Assembly (NCBI RefSeq): GCF_003945345.1
Contig: NZ_AP019308.1
Coordinates: 6,746,001-6,810,000 of the forward strand
DNA: 64,000 bases
Origin: Paenibacillus baekrokdamisoli
GTDB taxonomy: Bacteria > Bacillota > Bacilli > Paenibacillales > Paenibacillaceae
Direction of reading: 5' to 3'
Shown one piece after another: positions 7,827-16,631 of the stretch. The first letter of the stretch is position 1, and each line of letters opens with the position of its first letter. The translations under genes were made by a program, and so were the position numbers. The notes beneath the pieces were generated by a model that was not told where the DNA came from, searched no databases, and worked only from the letters and a program-made list of their open reading frames with translations.

Positions 7827-8117
7827 ATGTTGTTTGGAAAAGTAATCGGCAGCGTCTGGGCGACTCAAAAAGAAGAGGGGATGGACAATTTGAAGCTGAT
7901 GGTTGTCCAGCCCATCGACTTTAAAGGACGGGAGGCTGGACAGCCGGTCATCGCCGTAGATCGCATTGGAGCCGGTGTTGGTGAACGAGTGATTGTATCT
8001 AGGGGGAGCCCGGCACGTACGCTGTTTAGCGGAAGAAATGTACCGATTGATGCGATGATTGTCGGCATTGTTGACAGCTTTGACGTCGAAGATGATAGCG
8101 GGTTGGAGGAAGAATGA
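7827..8117 (+). CDS. eutN: Microcompartment vertex protein EutN (CcmL/BMV family)
   Basis: A 96-residue pentamer-forming protein that caps the vertices of the polyhedral shell. The family core is present: MLFGKVIGSVWATQK at the N-terminus, LKLMVVQPID, AVDRIGAGVGERVIVSRGS with the characteristic glycine turn, and PIDAMIVGIVDSFDV at the end. The ribosome-binding site AAGGTGAGG lies 5 nt before ATG. The stop overlaps the eutS start. Confidence 0.95.
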   Translation: MLFGKVIGSVWATQKEEGMDNLKLMVVQPIDFKGREAGQPVIAVDRIGAGVGERVIVSRGSPARTLFSGRNVPIDAMIVGIVDSFDVEDDSGLEEE

Positions 8118-8455
8118 CCATGGAGAAGCAAAGGGTAATCCAGGAATACGTACCAGGCAAACAGCTTACACTTGCACATGTTATTGCCAATCCAGATCCG
8201 ATTCTTTACACAAAGCTTGGCATCGAGGAAGCCAGCGCCATTGGTATATTAACGTTAACCCCAACGGAGACGGCCATAATTGCCGCGGATATCGCGACGA
8301 AGGCGGCTCATGTGGGAATTGGTTATTTGGACCGTTTTACAGGTTCGCTTGTCATCGTCGGAGAAGTTTCGGCAGTGTGCATGGCGCTTGAGGCGGTTAC
8401 GGTGTTCCTTGAGGAAAAGCTTCAATTCTCCACTGCACCACTAACAAGGTCTTGA
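8114..8455 (+). CDS. eutS: Shell protein EutS (circularly permuted BMC domain)
   Basis: 113 residues, close to enteric EutS throughout: RVIQEYVPGKQLTLAH, AIGILTLTPTETAIIAADIATKAA, GIGYLDRFTGSLVIVGEVSAV. The fold is a circularly permuted BMC domain that forms bent hexamers, thought to shape shell edges. The start overlaps eutN by 4 nt (ATGA), indicating translational coupling. An internal ATG two codons downstream could also be used. Confidence 0.96.
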   Translation: MTMEKQRVIQEYVPGKQLTLAHVIANPDPILYTKLGIEEASAIGILTLTPTETAIIAADIATKAAHVGIGYLDRFTGSLVIVGEVSAVCMALEAVTVFLEEKLQFSTAPLTRS

Positions 8456-8459
8456 AGCT

Positions 8460-8897
8460 ATGAAAAAGATAATGATAATCGGCGCCATTGGTGCGGGGAA
8501 ATCAACTTTGATCAAGCGATTGTTCGGTGAAAATGAGCCAGCAGCCAAAACGCAATCACTTATATACAGGGATTGGTTAATTGATACGCCAGGTGAATAC
8601 AGTGAAAATCCGATGTTCTACCGATCATTAATGGCGACATCCCATGAAGCGGCAGCGCTGGTGCTCCTCCATGATGCAACGAGGGAGAGAAATTACTTCC
8701 CTCCTGATTTTTCCGGAGGGTTTCCAATCCCTGCACTTGGCGTTATAACCAAGCTCGACCATCCGCAAGCTGATACCGATCGGGCGGTCAGGCTGCTTCG
8801 GCAATCTCTTCGGAAGGGAGATATTTATTTTACCTCCTCGGAATCTTTACAAGGGATCGATGAACTGCGAAGTAAGCTGCAATCTTATGTTTTATAG
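8460..8897 (+). CDS. eutP: EutP/PduV-type small GTPase
   Basis: P-loop GTPase of 145 residues with Walker A GAIGAGKST at 8-16, a DTPGEY switch II motif and the guanine-specificity motif TKLD. The family accompanies eut and pdu microcompartments; acetate-kinase activity has been attributed to EutP, and a role in positioning to PduV. It starts 5 nt after eutS and ends 111 nt before eutW. That gap holds no clear terminator. Confidence 0.92.
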   Translation: MKKIMIIGAIGAGKSTLIKRLFGENEPAAKTQSLIYRDWLIDTPGEYSENPMFYRSLMATSHEAAALVLLHDATRERNYFPPDFSGGFPIPALGVITKLDHPQADTDRAVRLLRQSLRKGDIYFTSSESLQGIDELRSKLQSYVL

Positions 8898-9008
8898 GAT
8901 AAGGTACGAACCCATTTTTAAAGACTATCGTAAATACCTTCGTTTATGTGACAATGGGATCAAAAAGGATCAAAACTATTCTATCCATGTGCAGGCGAGG
9001 CGATATTT

Positions 9009-10469
9009 ATGATAGTGGTCGAAGAAATGAGCTTCCAGAACACGACATTAACGAAGCAAGAAGCGGAAAGCATCATGGGTTTGGCAGGGCAGCTTCAATG
9101 GATAGCGGATGTATCCCAATCCGATATGTTTATTGATTGCCCACTCGATGACGAGAGCTCCGCACTGGTGATCGCTCAAGCCCACCCTTCCACTGCCGTT
9201 TCTTTATATAAAACATCGGTTGTTGGTCAATATGCCTATGTGCAGAATGAGCCTGCTGTTATGTTTTGTCTGCTTTCCGGCAAGCCTGTGATCGGTTCCC
9301 GCGGTACTTCGCAAGAAGGAATCGCAATGCAGCAAAATGTAATTCCCATTCATTCCAAACAAGGTAAAGTAATTGGTGCACTCATCATGGAGAAGGATAT
9401 TTCCGAGAAATTGGAGCAGGAGAAAAATGTTGAACGACTGATTGAGACGACCGAGCAATTAAGTGAAACGCTGCTAAGTCTGGCTCTATCTGAAGGCGGC
9501 ATGCAATCGCTCATGCAAGAAGGCATCGTGTTATTCGATGAGAATGAATGGATCACATACACCAACCCTCAGGCCCGAAAGTTACTAATGGAGATCGGAT
9601 ACTCGGACATGATTGAAGGCAGTTCATTAGGCGACTTGTTTTACGGAAAGCTGAACCGAGCTAGTCTGCTGAATCAAGCTGGTGTATTTCATGAGGAGTT
9701 TCAGATTGGGAACGTCACCTTTGAGTTGAAGGCTCTATCGATCTATCGGGATCAAATGACAGTAGGCGGATTTATGCTTATTCGTGATTTATCCGAGCTG
9801 AAGGAAAAGGAAAAGCAGTTGATTATTAAATCGGCAGTTATTAAAGAAATTCACCATCGTGTGAAAAACAACCTGCAAACCGTGTCCGGCCTGCTGCGGC
9901 TCCAAATGCGAAGGACACAGCATGAGGAAGTGCAGAACGTATACCGCGACAGTATCAATAGGATTAATAGTATTGCCATCATTCATGAAATGCTCGCTTT
10001 TGAGGGGATCGAGATGATTCCATTTAAAGAAGTAGCAGAACGAATCGCTAAGAACATTATTTCATCCTCGGTCAAACCGGATCAGTCCATACGTGCCTGG
10101 CTGAGCGGCGACGAACTGATTTTACCCTCTGAGCAAGCAACTACATTGGCTCTGGTCATTAACGAGCTGGTGCAAAATTGTGTCATTCATGCTTTTCAGG
10201 ATCGTAATGAAGGAGAGATCGAAATCTCCCTCCAAGTTACCGAAGATTCTGCAAGGCTCCGCGTCTCAGATAATGGCTGCGGCATAAACAATAAAGTACA
10301 GCCTGATGGCGCTAATACAAAAGGACATATCGGTTTGAAAATATCGGAGACTCTGGTTCAAGAAAATCTCGCCGGACAGATGAGTCTTACTTCAGATAAG
10401 CAAGGAACAAAGGTGGAAATCCTATTTCCGCTTCCCACTAAGGTGTCCGATCAGGAGGATGGTCTGTGA
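9009..10469 (+). CDS. eutW: Sensor histidine kinase EutW
   Basis: Cytoplasmic sensor kinase without membrane segments. In order: an N-terminal sensory domain (about 1-140), a short coiled coil around KDISEKLEQEKNVERLIETT, a PAS-like region (about 170-265), a HisKA_2-type dimerisation segment with the phosphoacceptor His at about 282 (EIHHRVKNNLQTVSGLL), and an HATPase domain with INELVQNCVIHAF and SDNGCGIN. In Enterococcus EutW senses ethanolamine and phosphorylates EutV. The downstream eutV overlaps by 4 nt. The start has only a modest ribosome-binding site, and ATG 9027 is a possible alternative. Confidence 0.93.
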   Translation: MIVVEEMSFQNTTLTKQEAESIMGLAGQLQWIADVSQSDMFIDCPLDDESSALVIAQAHPSTAVSLYKTSVVGQYAYVQNEPAVMFCLLSGKPVIGSRGTSQEGIAMQQNVIPIHSKQGKVIGALIMEKDISEKLEQEKNVERLIETTEQLSETLLSLALSEGGMQSLMQEGIVLFDENEWITYTNPQARKLLMEIGYSDMIEGSSLGDLFYGKLNRASLLNQAGVFHEEFQIGNVTFELKALSIYRDQMTVGGFMLIRDLSELKEKEKQLIIKSAVIKEIHHRVKNNLQTVSGLLRLQMRRTQHEEVQNVYRDSINRINSIAIIHEMLAFEGIEMIPFKEVAERIAKNIISSSVKPDQSIRAWLSGDELILPSEQATTLALVINELVQNCVIHAFQDRNEGEIEISLQVTEDSARLRVSDNGCGINNKVQPDGANTKGHIGLKISETLVQENLAGQMSLTSDKQGTKVEILFPLPTKVSDQEDGL

Positions 10470-11047
10470 AAAACACAATCGTCGTTGTCGATGATGATCC
10501 CATAATTCGTATGGACATCCGGGAAATGCTGGAAGAGGAAGCGTACACTGTCGTAGGCGAAGCGAAAAACGGACAGGAAGCGATAGAGCTTGTTGCCAAG
10601 CTGAAGCCGGATCTTGTCATCATGGATGTCAAGATGCCTGTGATGAATGGAATCAAAGCTTCGCAAATTATTCGTAAGATGCAGGATACAGCTGTACTTC
10701 TGCTGACGGCTTACAGTCAGAAGGAATTGGTTCAGGATGCCCGTCAGGCGGGGGTTACTGCTTATCTAGTCAAACCTGTTTCAGAGGCTGATTTAATCCC
10801 GGCCGTTGAAATTGCGCTCAGTCAGAAGGCAAAAATGGATGAGCTCAAAAAAGATATTGAGCAGCTTAAGCAAACCCTGGAGGAACGCAAGCTGATTGAG
10901 CGAGCTAAAGGCATGATCATGAAGGCATTCGATCTGGACGAAGATGAAGCCTACCAAAAGCTGAGGAAACTGAGCATGACAGAACGTGTGTCATTGCCCC
11001 AGCTTGCAGTTAGACTGTTGGAAGAAGGTCTGGGTGCTATTACATAA
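10466..11047 (+). CDS. eutV: Response regulator EutV with ANTAR RNA-binding domain
   Basis: The N-terminal receiver (1-120) has the acidic pair VVDDDP, phosphoacceptor Asp 54 (LVIMDVKMPVMNG) and the conserved Lys in AYLVKPVSE. A coiled linker leads into a C-terminal ANTAR domain (about 135-190: ERKLIERAKGMIMKAFDLDE, then QLAVRLLEEG). ANTAR regulators bind paired hexaloop hairpins and block intrinsic terminators. The likely target is the structure before eutL. GTG start, AGGAGG 7 nt upstream, overlapping eutW. Confidence 0.95.
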   Translation: MKNTIVVVDDDPIIRMDIREMLEEEAYTVVGEAKNGQEAIELVAKLKPDLVIMDVKMPVMNGIKASQIIRKMQDTAVLLLTAYSQKELVQDARQAGVTAYLVKPVSEADLIPAVEIALSQKAKMDELKKDIEQLKQTLEERKLIERAKGMIMKAFDLDEDEAYQKLRKLSMTERVSLPQLAVRLLEEGLGAIT

Positions 11048-11052
11048 AAGCT

Positions 11053-12555
11053 ATGAAATGGGTGAACCGCATGGAAGAGCAATGGATTACCAGTGTGGGG
11101 ATCGATATTGGAACGAGCACGACCAAAATGATTGTAAGTCGATTAAAACTTATTCGTACTTCAAGTGCTGTCTCCATTCCGAGGTATGAGATTGTTGAGC
11201 GCGAGCTTGTCTACGCAAGTCCGATTTACAGCACGCCTTTGTTAAGTGATGACGAGATAGACGCGGAGAGAATCTGGGACATCTTGCTGCGGGAGTACGA
11301 ACTTGCCGCAATTAGTCCTTCCTCGCTAAAGTCGGGCGCAGTCATTATTACCGGTGAGACAGCTATTAAGCGAAATGCGCGTCACATTCTCCATTTGCTT
11401 GCAGAGCGCTCCGGCGATTTCGTTGTGGCAACGGCAGGTGCAGATCTTGAGGGTTTACTGGCTGGCAAAGGCGCCGGGGCAGAAAATCGCTCAAGGGAAG
11501 CTCGAGGAGCTGTCGCCAACATCGATGTGGGCGGTGGGACAGCCAATGCTGCGGTATTCCTTCGGGGAAGACCCGTAGGGACGGTCACGTTTCATGTGGG
11601 CGGTAGGCTTATTCAGGTTGATAGCAACGGTATTATTGCAGCGATATCACCTTCTATAAGGCCATGGCTTGACGCTTGCGGATTTCGAATAAGGGTTGGG
11701 CAGCAGGTCAGTTTTACTTTACTCAAAGAAATTTGCGCCGAGATGTGCCGTGATATGTTGGACTTTATGACGGGATTCAAGCATCCGCGAAATGATAAAG
11801 CTTTGTCCGAGCTCATTCTCGGAGACTACGGCCTTGCAGTCCCGCCTATTGAGGAGTGGATGATCTCCGGAGGGGTAGGACTTTTAATGGAGAAGGCAGC
11901 TCCCGCCAATATGGCTGAAATGGCCGTTCATGGCGATATCGGTCCACTCCTTGCTCATTCGTTGAAGGAGACTTTGGCTCGTTATCCGATCAAGCTTACC
12001 CAGCCGGATCAGACTGTGCGAGCAACTGTGATTGGCGCAGGGATGCAGAGCACGGAAATAAGCGGGGCTACCGTCCACTTAGATGCTTCGGAACTGCCAA
12101 TCCGTAATCTTCCTGTCTATAAGCTGCCAATAACAAACGCGACACTTGAGCACGCAGCAGTGCTTGTCGAAGCGCTTCATGAAGCCATGAAGACCTGTGC
12201 CGCACTTTATGGACAGGAATCCTCTCCGCCGTTCGCGCTGGCACTTACTGGTTCCTTGCAGCCCACTTATAAATCAGTGCAAGAGTTAGCTGTGAAGCTT
12301 GCAGAAAGCTACCGAATTTATTTTCCGACTAGCGGAGTATTGGTCATCATTTGTGAGAATGACATGGCACTGGCGCTCGGACAATCGCTGCAAAAGCAAG
12401 TAGGCAATAGCTTAAAGCTGATTTGCATCGATCAAATTAAAGTCGAGCATGGTGATTATATTGATTTGGGAGAGCCGATCTCAGGAACCATGATTCCCGT
12501 TGTGATCAAAACACTAGCTTTTAACGACAAAACCGGAGGAGCGATACAAGCTTGA
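11053..12555 (+). CDS. eutA: Ethanolamine ammonia-lyase reactivating factor EutA
   Basis: Actin-like ATPase chaperone that exchanges damaged cobalamin from EutBC for intact adenosylcobalamin. The first phosphate loop is VGIDIGTSTTKMIVSRL near the N-terminus and the second is NIDVGGGTANAAVF. The length of 500 residues is within the family range of roughly 470-510. ATG 11053 lies 6 nt after eutV. An internal ATG at 11071 (MEEQWITSVGIDIG) is an equally plausible start. The stop overlaps eutB by 4 nt. Confidence 0.94.
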   Translation: MKWVNRMEEQWITSVGIDIGTSTTKMIVSRLKLIRTSSAVSIPRYEIVERELVYASPIYSTPLLSDDEIDAERIWDILLREYELAAISPSSLKSGAVIITGETAIKRNARHILHLLAERSGDFVVATAGADLEGLLAGKGAGAENRSREARGAVANIDVGGGTANAAVFLRGRPVGTVTFHVGGRLIQVDSNGIIAAISPSIRPWLDACGFRIRVGQQVSFTLLKEICAEMCRDMLDFMTGFKHPRNDKALSELILGDYGLAVPPIEEWMISGGVGLLMEKAAPANMAEMAVHGDIGPLLAHSLKETLARYPIKLTQPDQTVRATVIGAGMQSTEISGATVHLDASELPIRNLPVYKLPITNATLEHAAVLVEALHEAMKTCAALYGQESSPPFALALTGSLQPTYKSVQELAVKLAESYRIYFPTSGVLVIICENDMALALGQSLQKQVGNSLKLICIDQIKVEHGDYIDLGEPISGTMIPVVIKTLAFNDKTGGAIQA

Positions 12556-13913
12556 AGCTGAAAACGACATTGTTCGGGACCACATTTCAATTCCGTGATT
12601 TGAAAGAAGTTATGGCGAAAGCAAACGAAGAAAAATCGGGCGATCAGCTGGCGGGTATCGCCGCCGAAGATGCCAAAGAAAGAATGGCCGCTAAGCTGGT
12701 GCTCTCCGATATCACGCTGGCGGATATCCGCAATCATCCGCTGCTTCCACCTGAAATCGATGAAGTTTCCAGAGTAATCGACGAGGCAGTAAGCGAGAAG
12801 ATGTTTGCCGAAGTTAGAAACTGGACCGTTGCAGAGCTTAGGGAATTCCTGCTCCAACAGGACACAGACAGCAGCCGGATCCGCAGGGTTTCTCGCGGTT
12901 TAACGAGTGAAATGATTGCTGCTGCAGCTAAATTAATGAGCAATTTGGATTTGGTGCAGGCTGCTTCCAAGATGGAAGTGATCACAACCTGCAATACCTC
13001 GATGGGCCAAAGGGGTGTCCTTGCTGGACGCGCACAGCCGAATCATCCAACGGACAGTATTCAAGGGATGAAGGCGTCTTTATTTGAAGCATTAAGCTAT
13101 GGGATTGGGGATGCCGTTCTTGGTATTAATCCCGTGATCGATTCCGCAGACAGCGTCAAAAATTTGCTGAACGCAACCAAAGAAGTGATGGCCAAGTGGA
13201 ATATCCCAACGCAGAACTGCGTGCTCGCGCATGTCAAAACGCAAATGCGAGCCATCCGTAATGGTGCGCCAGCGGATATGATGTTCCAAAGTCTTGCCGG
13301 CTCTGAGGCAGGTAATAAAGCATTTGGCATTAGCTTGGGGCTGTTGGATGAAGCACATGAGCTTATTCACAAAGAGGGTACCGGTACAGGTCCGAACCTA
13401 TGGTATTTTGAAACGGGGCAAGGCTCTGAGCTATCCAGCGAAGCACACTTTGGCATTGATCAGCTCACGCTCGAATCGCGCTGTTATGCGCTAGCTAGAA
13501 AGTATCAACCTTTTATGGTAAATACGGTAGTCGGCTTTATTGGTCCAGAGTACTTGTATGATAGCAGGCAGGTTATCCGCGCGGGCCTTGAAGATCATTT
13601 CATGGGTAAGCTGCATGGCTTGCCGATGGGTGTAGATGTCTGTTACACGAACCATATGAAAGCCGACCAGAATGATATGGATAATTTATCCGTACTGCTT
13701 ACGGCTGCAGGTGTAAACTTTATTATTGGCGTGGCGATGGCGGATGATTGCATGCTGAACTATCAGTCGACAAGCTACCATGATATTGCTACCTTGCGAG
13801 AGACAATGGGCCGAAGGCCTGCTCCGGAATTTGAACAATGGCTTGTCAAAATGGGGATTATGGAGAATGGTAAATTGACTCCGCTCGCCGGTGACCCTAG
13901 CTTATTTATGTAG
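12552..13913 (+). CDS. eutB: Ethanolamine ammonia-lyase large subunit EutB
   Basis: Catalytic subunit of the adenosylcobalamin-dependent lyase that splits ethanolamine into acetaldehyde and ammonia. It has 453 residues, the same length as the E. coli protein, and is alignable from the first residues (MKLKTTLFG). Conserved substrate- and cofactor-region stretches include NIPTQNCVLAHV, NLWYFETGQGSELS, IGPEYLYDSRQVIRAGLEDHFMGK in two blocks, VCYTNHMKADQN and DDCMLNYQSTSYHD. The TTG start is embedded in the eutA stop (TTGA), so translation is probably coupled. Confidence 0.97.
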   Translation: MKLKTTLFGTTFQFRDLKEVMAKANEEKSGDQLAGIAAEDAKERMAAKLVLSDITLADIRNHPLLPPEIDEVSRVIDEAVSEKMFAEVRNWTVAELREFLLQQDTDSSRIRRVSRGLTSEMIAAAAKLMSNLDLVQAASKMEVITTCNTSMGQRGVLAGRAQPNHPTDSIQGMKASLFEALSYGIGDAVLGINPVIDSADSVKNLLNATKEVMAKWNIPTQNCVLAHVKTQMRAIRNGAPADMMFQSLAGSEAGNKAFGISLGLLDEAHELIHKEGTGTGPNLWYFETGQGSELSSEAHFGIDQLTLESRCYALARKYQPFMVNTVVGFIGPEYLYDSRQVIRAGLEDHFMGKLHGLPMGVDVCYTNHMKADQNDMDNLSVLLTAAGVNFIIGVAMADDCMLNYQSTSYHDIATLRETMGRRPAPEFEQWLVKMGIMENGKLTPLAGDPSLFM

Positions 13914-13934
13914 GATGCAATGGGAGGTTAAAGC

Positions 13935-14825
13935 ATGAATCTGAACGTTTCTGTGGAACAGCTAGTTGATCGAGTGATGGCTGAATTGAATAAAAGGATC
14001 TCGTCAACCGCTGTGGATAGCCCAGCTAGCCCAGCTCTTGCTGCAGATCCGTCTCCCCCTAAAGAGGACATCGTCATAGAGGATATCGGCTTTGAAACGC
14101 CTTCCTCCAAAGTACCCTTTCCCAAGTGGGAAGAAGGGATGCAGGAGCTTCTCGCAAGTACTCCTGCCCGTATCGGCGTATGGCGTGCAGGAACACGCCC
14201 CTTAACGAAGGAAATGCTCAAATTCAGATGCGACCACGCAGCAGCTGTAGATTCGATCTACGGTGAAGTTAGTCCATTACTGCTGGATGAATTCGGCATG
14301 TTTACCGTAGAGACCCGTTATGAGAACATAGAAAATTATTTGAAACGTCCGGATATGGGCCGCATCATTACGGAAGATGGCATGCGTGCAATCCAATTAA
14401 ACTGTAAAGCCAAGCCGCAGGTACAAATCGTCGTTTCTGATGGGCTAAGTGCAAATGCAGTAGATGCCAACCTGCGCGATGTGTATCCTTCTCTGCTTGA
14501 TTCACTCAGTGCCAATGGACTAACGGTGGGCACAACCTTTTTCGTTCGCGGTGGGCGGGTTGCTGTTATGGATCCTATCGGTGAATTGCTTCAGCCGGAG
14601 GTGCTTGTGCTGTTAATCGGTGAACGACCAGGTCTTCTTTCTTCGAAGTCGTTAAGTGCCTACATGTGCTATCGTCCGCGAAAAGGCACCGTTGAAAGTG
14701 AGAGAACCGTTATATCTAACATTCATCAAAGAGGCACGCCTCCGGTTGAAGCGGGTGCGCATATCGGCAGTATATTGAAAAAAATGCTTGAACAGAAAAC
14801 GAGCGGTGTGAATTTAGACATCTGA
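13935..14825 (+). CDS. eutC: Ethanolamine ammonia-lyase small subunit EutC
   Basis: Small subunit contributing to cobalamin binding. Residues about 75-296 match the family: TPARIGVWRAGTRPLT, RCDHAAAVDSIYGEV, VSDGLSANAVDANL, LIGERPGLLSSKSLSAYMCY and NIHQRGTPPVEAGAHIG. The N-terminal 70 residues form an amphipathic helix (VEQLVDRVMAELNKRI) and a Pro/Ser-rich linker, a layout typical of targeting peptides that bring EutBC into the compartment. It has a clear ribosome-binding site (GGGAGGT) and is the last gene of the operon. Genes for EutH, EutT, EutQ, EutJ and EutG are not found in this window. Confidence 0.95.
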   Translation: MNLNVSVEQLVDRVMAELNKRISSTAVDSPASPALAADPSPPKEDIVIEDIGFETPSSKVPFPKWEEGMQELLASTPARIGVWRAGTRPLTKEMLKFRCDHAAAVDSIYGEVSPLLLDEFGMFTVETRYENIENYLKRPDMGRIITEDGMRAIQLNCKAKPQVQIVVSDGLSANAVDANLRDVYPSLLDSLSANGLTVGTTFFVRGGRVAVMDPIGELLQPEVLVLLIGERPGLLSSKSLSAYMCYRPRKGTVESERTVISNIHQRGTPPVEAGAHIGSILKKMLEQKTSGVNLDI

Positions 14826-14922
14826 TGAATTGTAAATTATACGGGTCGGAAGTTTTGGGAAATAGAAGCTTCGATTGGATGATATTTGGCAAATTAACAT
14901 TTTTGTATAGACAGTACAAAAG

Positions 14923-14952
14923 TTGTCTGCTATTATGATGTCATCATATAGA
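14923..14952 (+). promoter_or_regulatory. Predicted promoter with internal palindrome, upstream of the tad operon
   Basis: TTGTCT (14923-14928), 18 nt, then TATAGA (14947-14952). The spacer contains a perfect 13-nt palindrome ATGATGTCATCAT (14935-14947). A second dyad (AGACA, 10 nt, TGTCT) lies at 14909-14928. Repressor control is a reasonable inference. Confidence 0.45.
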
Positions 14953-14978
14953 ACAGTTTAATAGCGACGAGCTATGCG

Positions 14979-15022
14979 AAGAACGCATGCTGGGCATAAT
15001 GCCCCGGCTGCGTTCTTTTTTT
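14979..15022 (+). terminator. Strong intrinsic terminator between eutC and tad genes
   Basis: AAGAACGCA (14979-14987) pairs with TGCGTTCTT (15009-15017), extended by an inner GCTGGG/CCCGGC stem, and is followed by seven Ts. It lies downstream of the predicted promoter, so it could act as a leader attenuator as well as ending the eut transcript. An alternative hairpin ATGCG/CGCAT (14974-14978 with 14983-14987) would disrupt it. Confidence 0.85.
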
Positions 15023-15054
15023 GTTGTCGTAAGGGCTGTAGAAAGGACAAAGTG

Positions 15055-15789
15055 ATGAACAGAAAGCGGAATCTGTTTGTAAGTTTGGCAGCTGCGTTAT
15101 TATCTGGACTTCTCGTTTACGGAGTCTATATGCTGCAGCTAAGACAGGTCAAGTTTCAGGAAACGGTTTCGGTAGTGGTACCTAAGCAATTCGTACAGGC
15201 CGGAGAGCGATTGACCACGGATATGCTGACGGTAAAGCAAATATCGAAGGCATCTTATGTATCCGATATGATCTTTTCTGTGGAGGAAGCAAACGGAATG
15301 GAAGCAGTGGTGCCGCTCGGGTCCGATGAACCGCTGCTGAAATGGAAGATGGATCGGTTTAGGCTGCTTCCAAGTCGCACCCAGTCTACTTTTCAAATCC
15401 CAAGGGATTATGTGTTGTCAGTTTCTAACGGTATTCGCGCAGGAGACAAAGTGATCGTATATCTTTCGGGAGAACTAGCCGCATCTACACGGCTATTCGC
15501 AGAAACGGTTACCGTTGCTTCTGTGAAATCATCCGGTAATGTCGAAATAGACGATACAACGAATCCGAATCTAATGTCCCTTGCAAATGGTGATAAAGAG
15601 AAAATGTACGCTTCAAGGCGAGATGCGAATGGCATGATCGATTATATTAATTTGAATTTATCAGAAGCCCAGTGGCTTCAGCTCGATTCGTTATGCAAGT
15701 CTGGAAAAAGCAAAGTCGTTATCGCTTACTCCTCTGAATCCTTAGACATACAAACAGGTGTTAATGATGATGCAAGGGTGGTGAAGTGA
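15055..15789 (+). CDS. CpaB/RcpC-like pilus assembly protein (SAF domain)
   Basis: 244 residues starting at ATG 15055 (AAAGGA just upstream); an upstream in-frame extension would run through the terminator and was rejected. One N-terminal membrane segment (about 6-24) is followed by an extracytoplasmic SAF-like domain (VVVPKQFVQAGERLTTDML, SVEEANGMEAVVPLGSDEPL) and a beta-rich region with GDKVIVYLSG. This is the layout of Flp-pilus CpaB proteins. It is the first gene of a run of nine closely packed genes, and it overlaps the next by 4 nt. Confidence 0.8.
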   Translation: MNRKRNLFVSLAAALLSGLLVYGVYMLQLRQVKFQETVSVVVPKQFVQAGERLTTDMLTVKQISKASYVSDMIFSVEEANGMEAVVPLGSDEPLLKWKMDRFRLLPSRTQSTFQIPRDYVLSVSNGIRAGDKVIVYLSGELAASTRLFAETVTVASVKSSGNVEIDDTTNPNLMSLANGDKEKMYASRRDANGMIDYINLNLSEAQWLQLDSLCKSGKSKVVIAYSSESLDIQTGVNDDARVVK

Positions 15790-16631
15790 GCACTATGAAG
15801 GCACCGCTTATTGCATTTATCGGAACGACACCTAATATCGGGACGACGGTCGCGGCTATCGCTGCTGCCTGCCGGATGGCGCAAGAAGGTGCTCTCTCTG
15901 TTGGCTACCTATGCTTGAATTTGAAGAGCTCCAAGCTTCATCGTTATGTAGGGGTGGATTCCCCTTCGATAACACTTGATTCGCTTAGACCGGAGCTTCG
16001 AACAAACTCTTTATATTCGGATAAGCTGCTTCGCTCGATGCATCAAGCACGCGGCAATAACAATTGTCACCTTTTATTCGGGAATATCATGCGTGATCAG
16101 GCTGAGTTTTTTACGGTAGAGGAGATGGATCACCTGCTCGATGTCGCGCAGCAATCATTTGATGTCGTGATTGCAGATGTTAGCGCCTATTGGGATAACG
16201 CTGCAACCTTATGCACCCTGCGACGAGCAAACTCTCGAATCCTTGTGACAACAAGTGCGCTGTCTCATTTTCAAGAGGATGCTCAGCGTTGGATTAAGCA
16301 GCTTTCACCCGTATTCGGTATTGCCAGTGACGATTATGAAGCGGTTATTGTACATCCACCATGGAGAAATGGAGGTTTTCATGTGAAAGAGATTTGCAAA
16401 GAGCTTGGTGTACCCTTTATCGGTGAATGGAGATTGTCTGAGGATCTGCTTTCCCAGCTGGATAGCGGGATGTTAGATGAGTGGCTGGTACAGAACGAAC
16501 AAGGGAAGCGGCTCATGGCAGAGCCTGCGAAACAAATCATTCGAAAACACGGACTTCATCGGCAAGTGCAAATTGCGATACAGCCTTGGTATAAGAAGCT
16601 ACTGACGCATCGTGGAGAAGTGGGGTCCTAA
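15786..16631 (+). CDS. TadZ/CpaE-like MinD-family protein with degenerate P-loop
   Basis: 281 residues. The N-terminal region has the beta-strand and helix pattern of ParA/MinD ATPases (LIAFIGTTPNIGTTVAAIAA). The lysines of a deviant Walker A motif are missing, so ATP hydrolysis is doubtful. VVIADVSAYWDN corresponds to the Walker B area. CpaE/TadZ proteins localise the pilus machine at the membrane. GTG start overlapping the previous stop by 4 nt; the stop overlaps tadA by 1 nt. Confidence 0.75.
   Translation: MSTMKAPLIAFIGTTPNIGTTVAAIAAACRMAQEGALSVGYLCLNLKSSKLHRYVGVDSPSITLDSLRPELRTNSLYSDKLLRSMHQARGNNNCHLLFGNIMRDQAEFFTVEEMDHLLDVAQQSFDVVIADVSAYWDNAATLCTLRRANSRILVTTSALSHFQEDAQRWIKQLSPVFGIASDDYEAVIVHPPWRNGGFHVKEICKELGVPFIGEWRLSEDLLSQLDSGMLDEWLVQNEQGKRLMAEPAKQIIRKHGLHRQVQIAIQPWYKKLLTHRGEVGS

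Noticed and set aside
14974..15054. Upstream extension of the CpaB-like protein
   Set aside because: It runs through the strong terminator hairpin and T-tract; ATG 15055 has a ribosome-binding site and starts just before the membrane segment.
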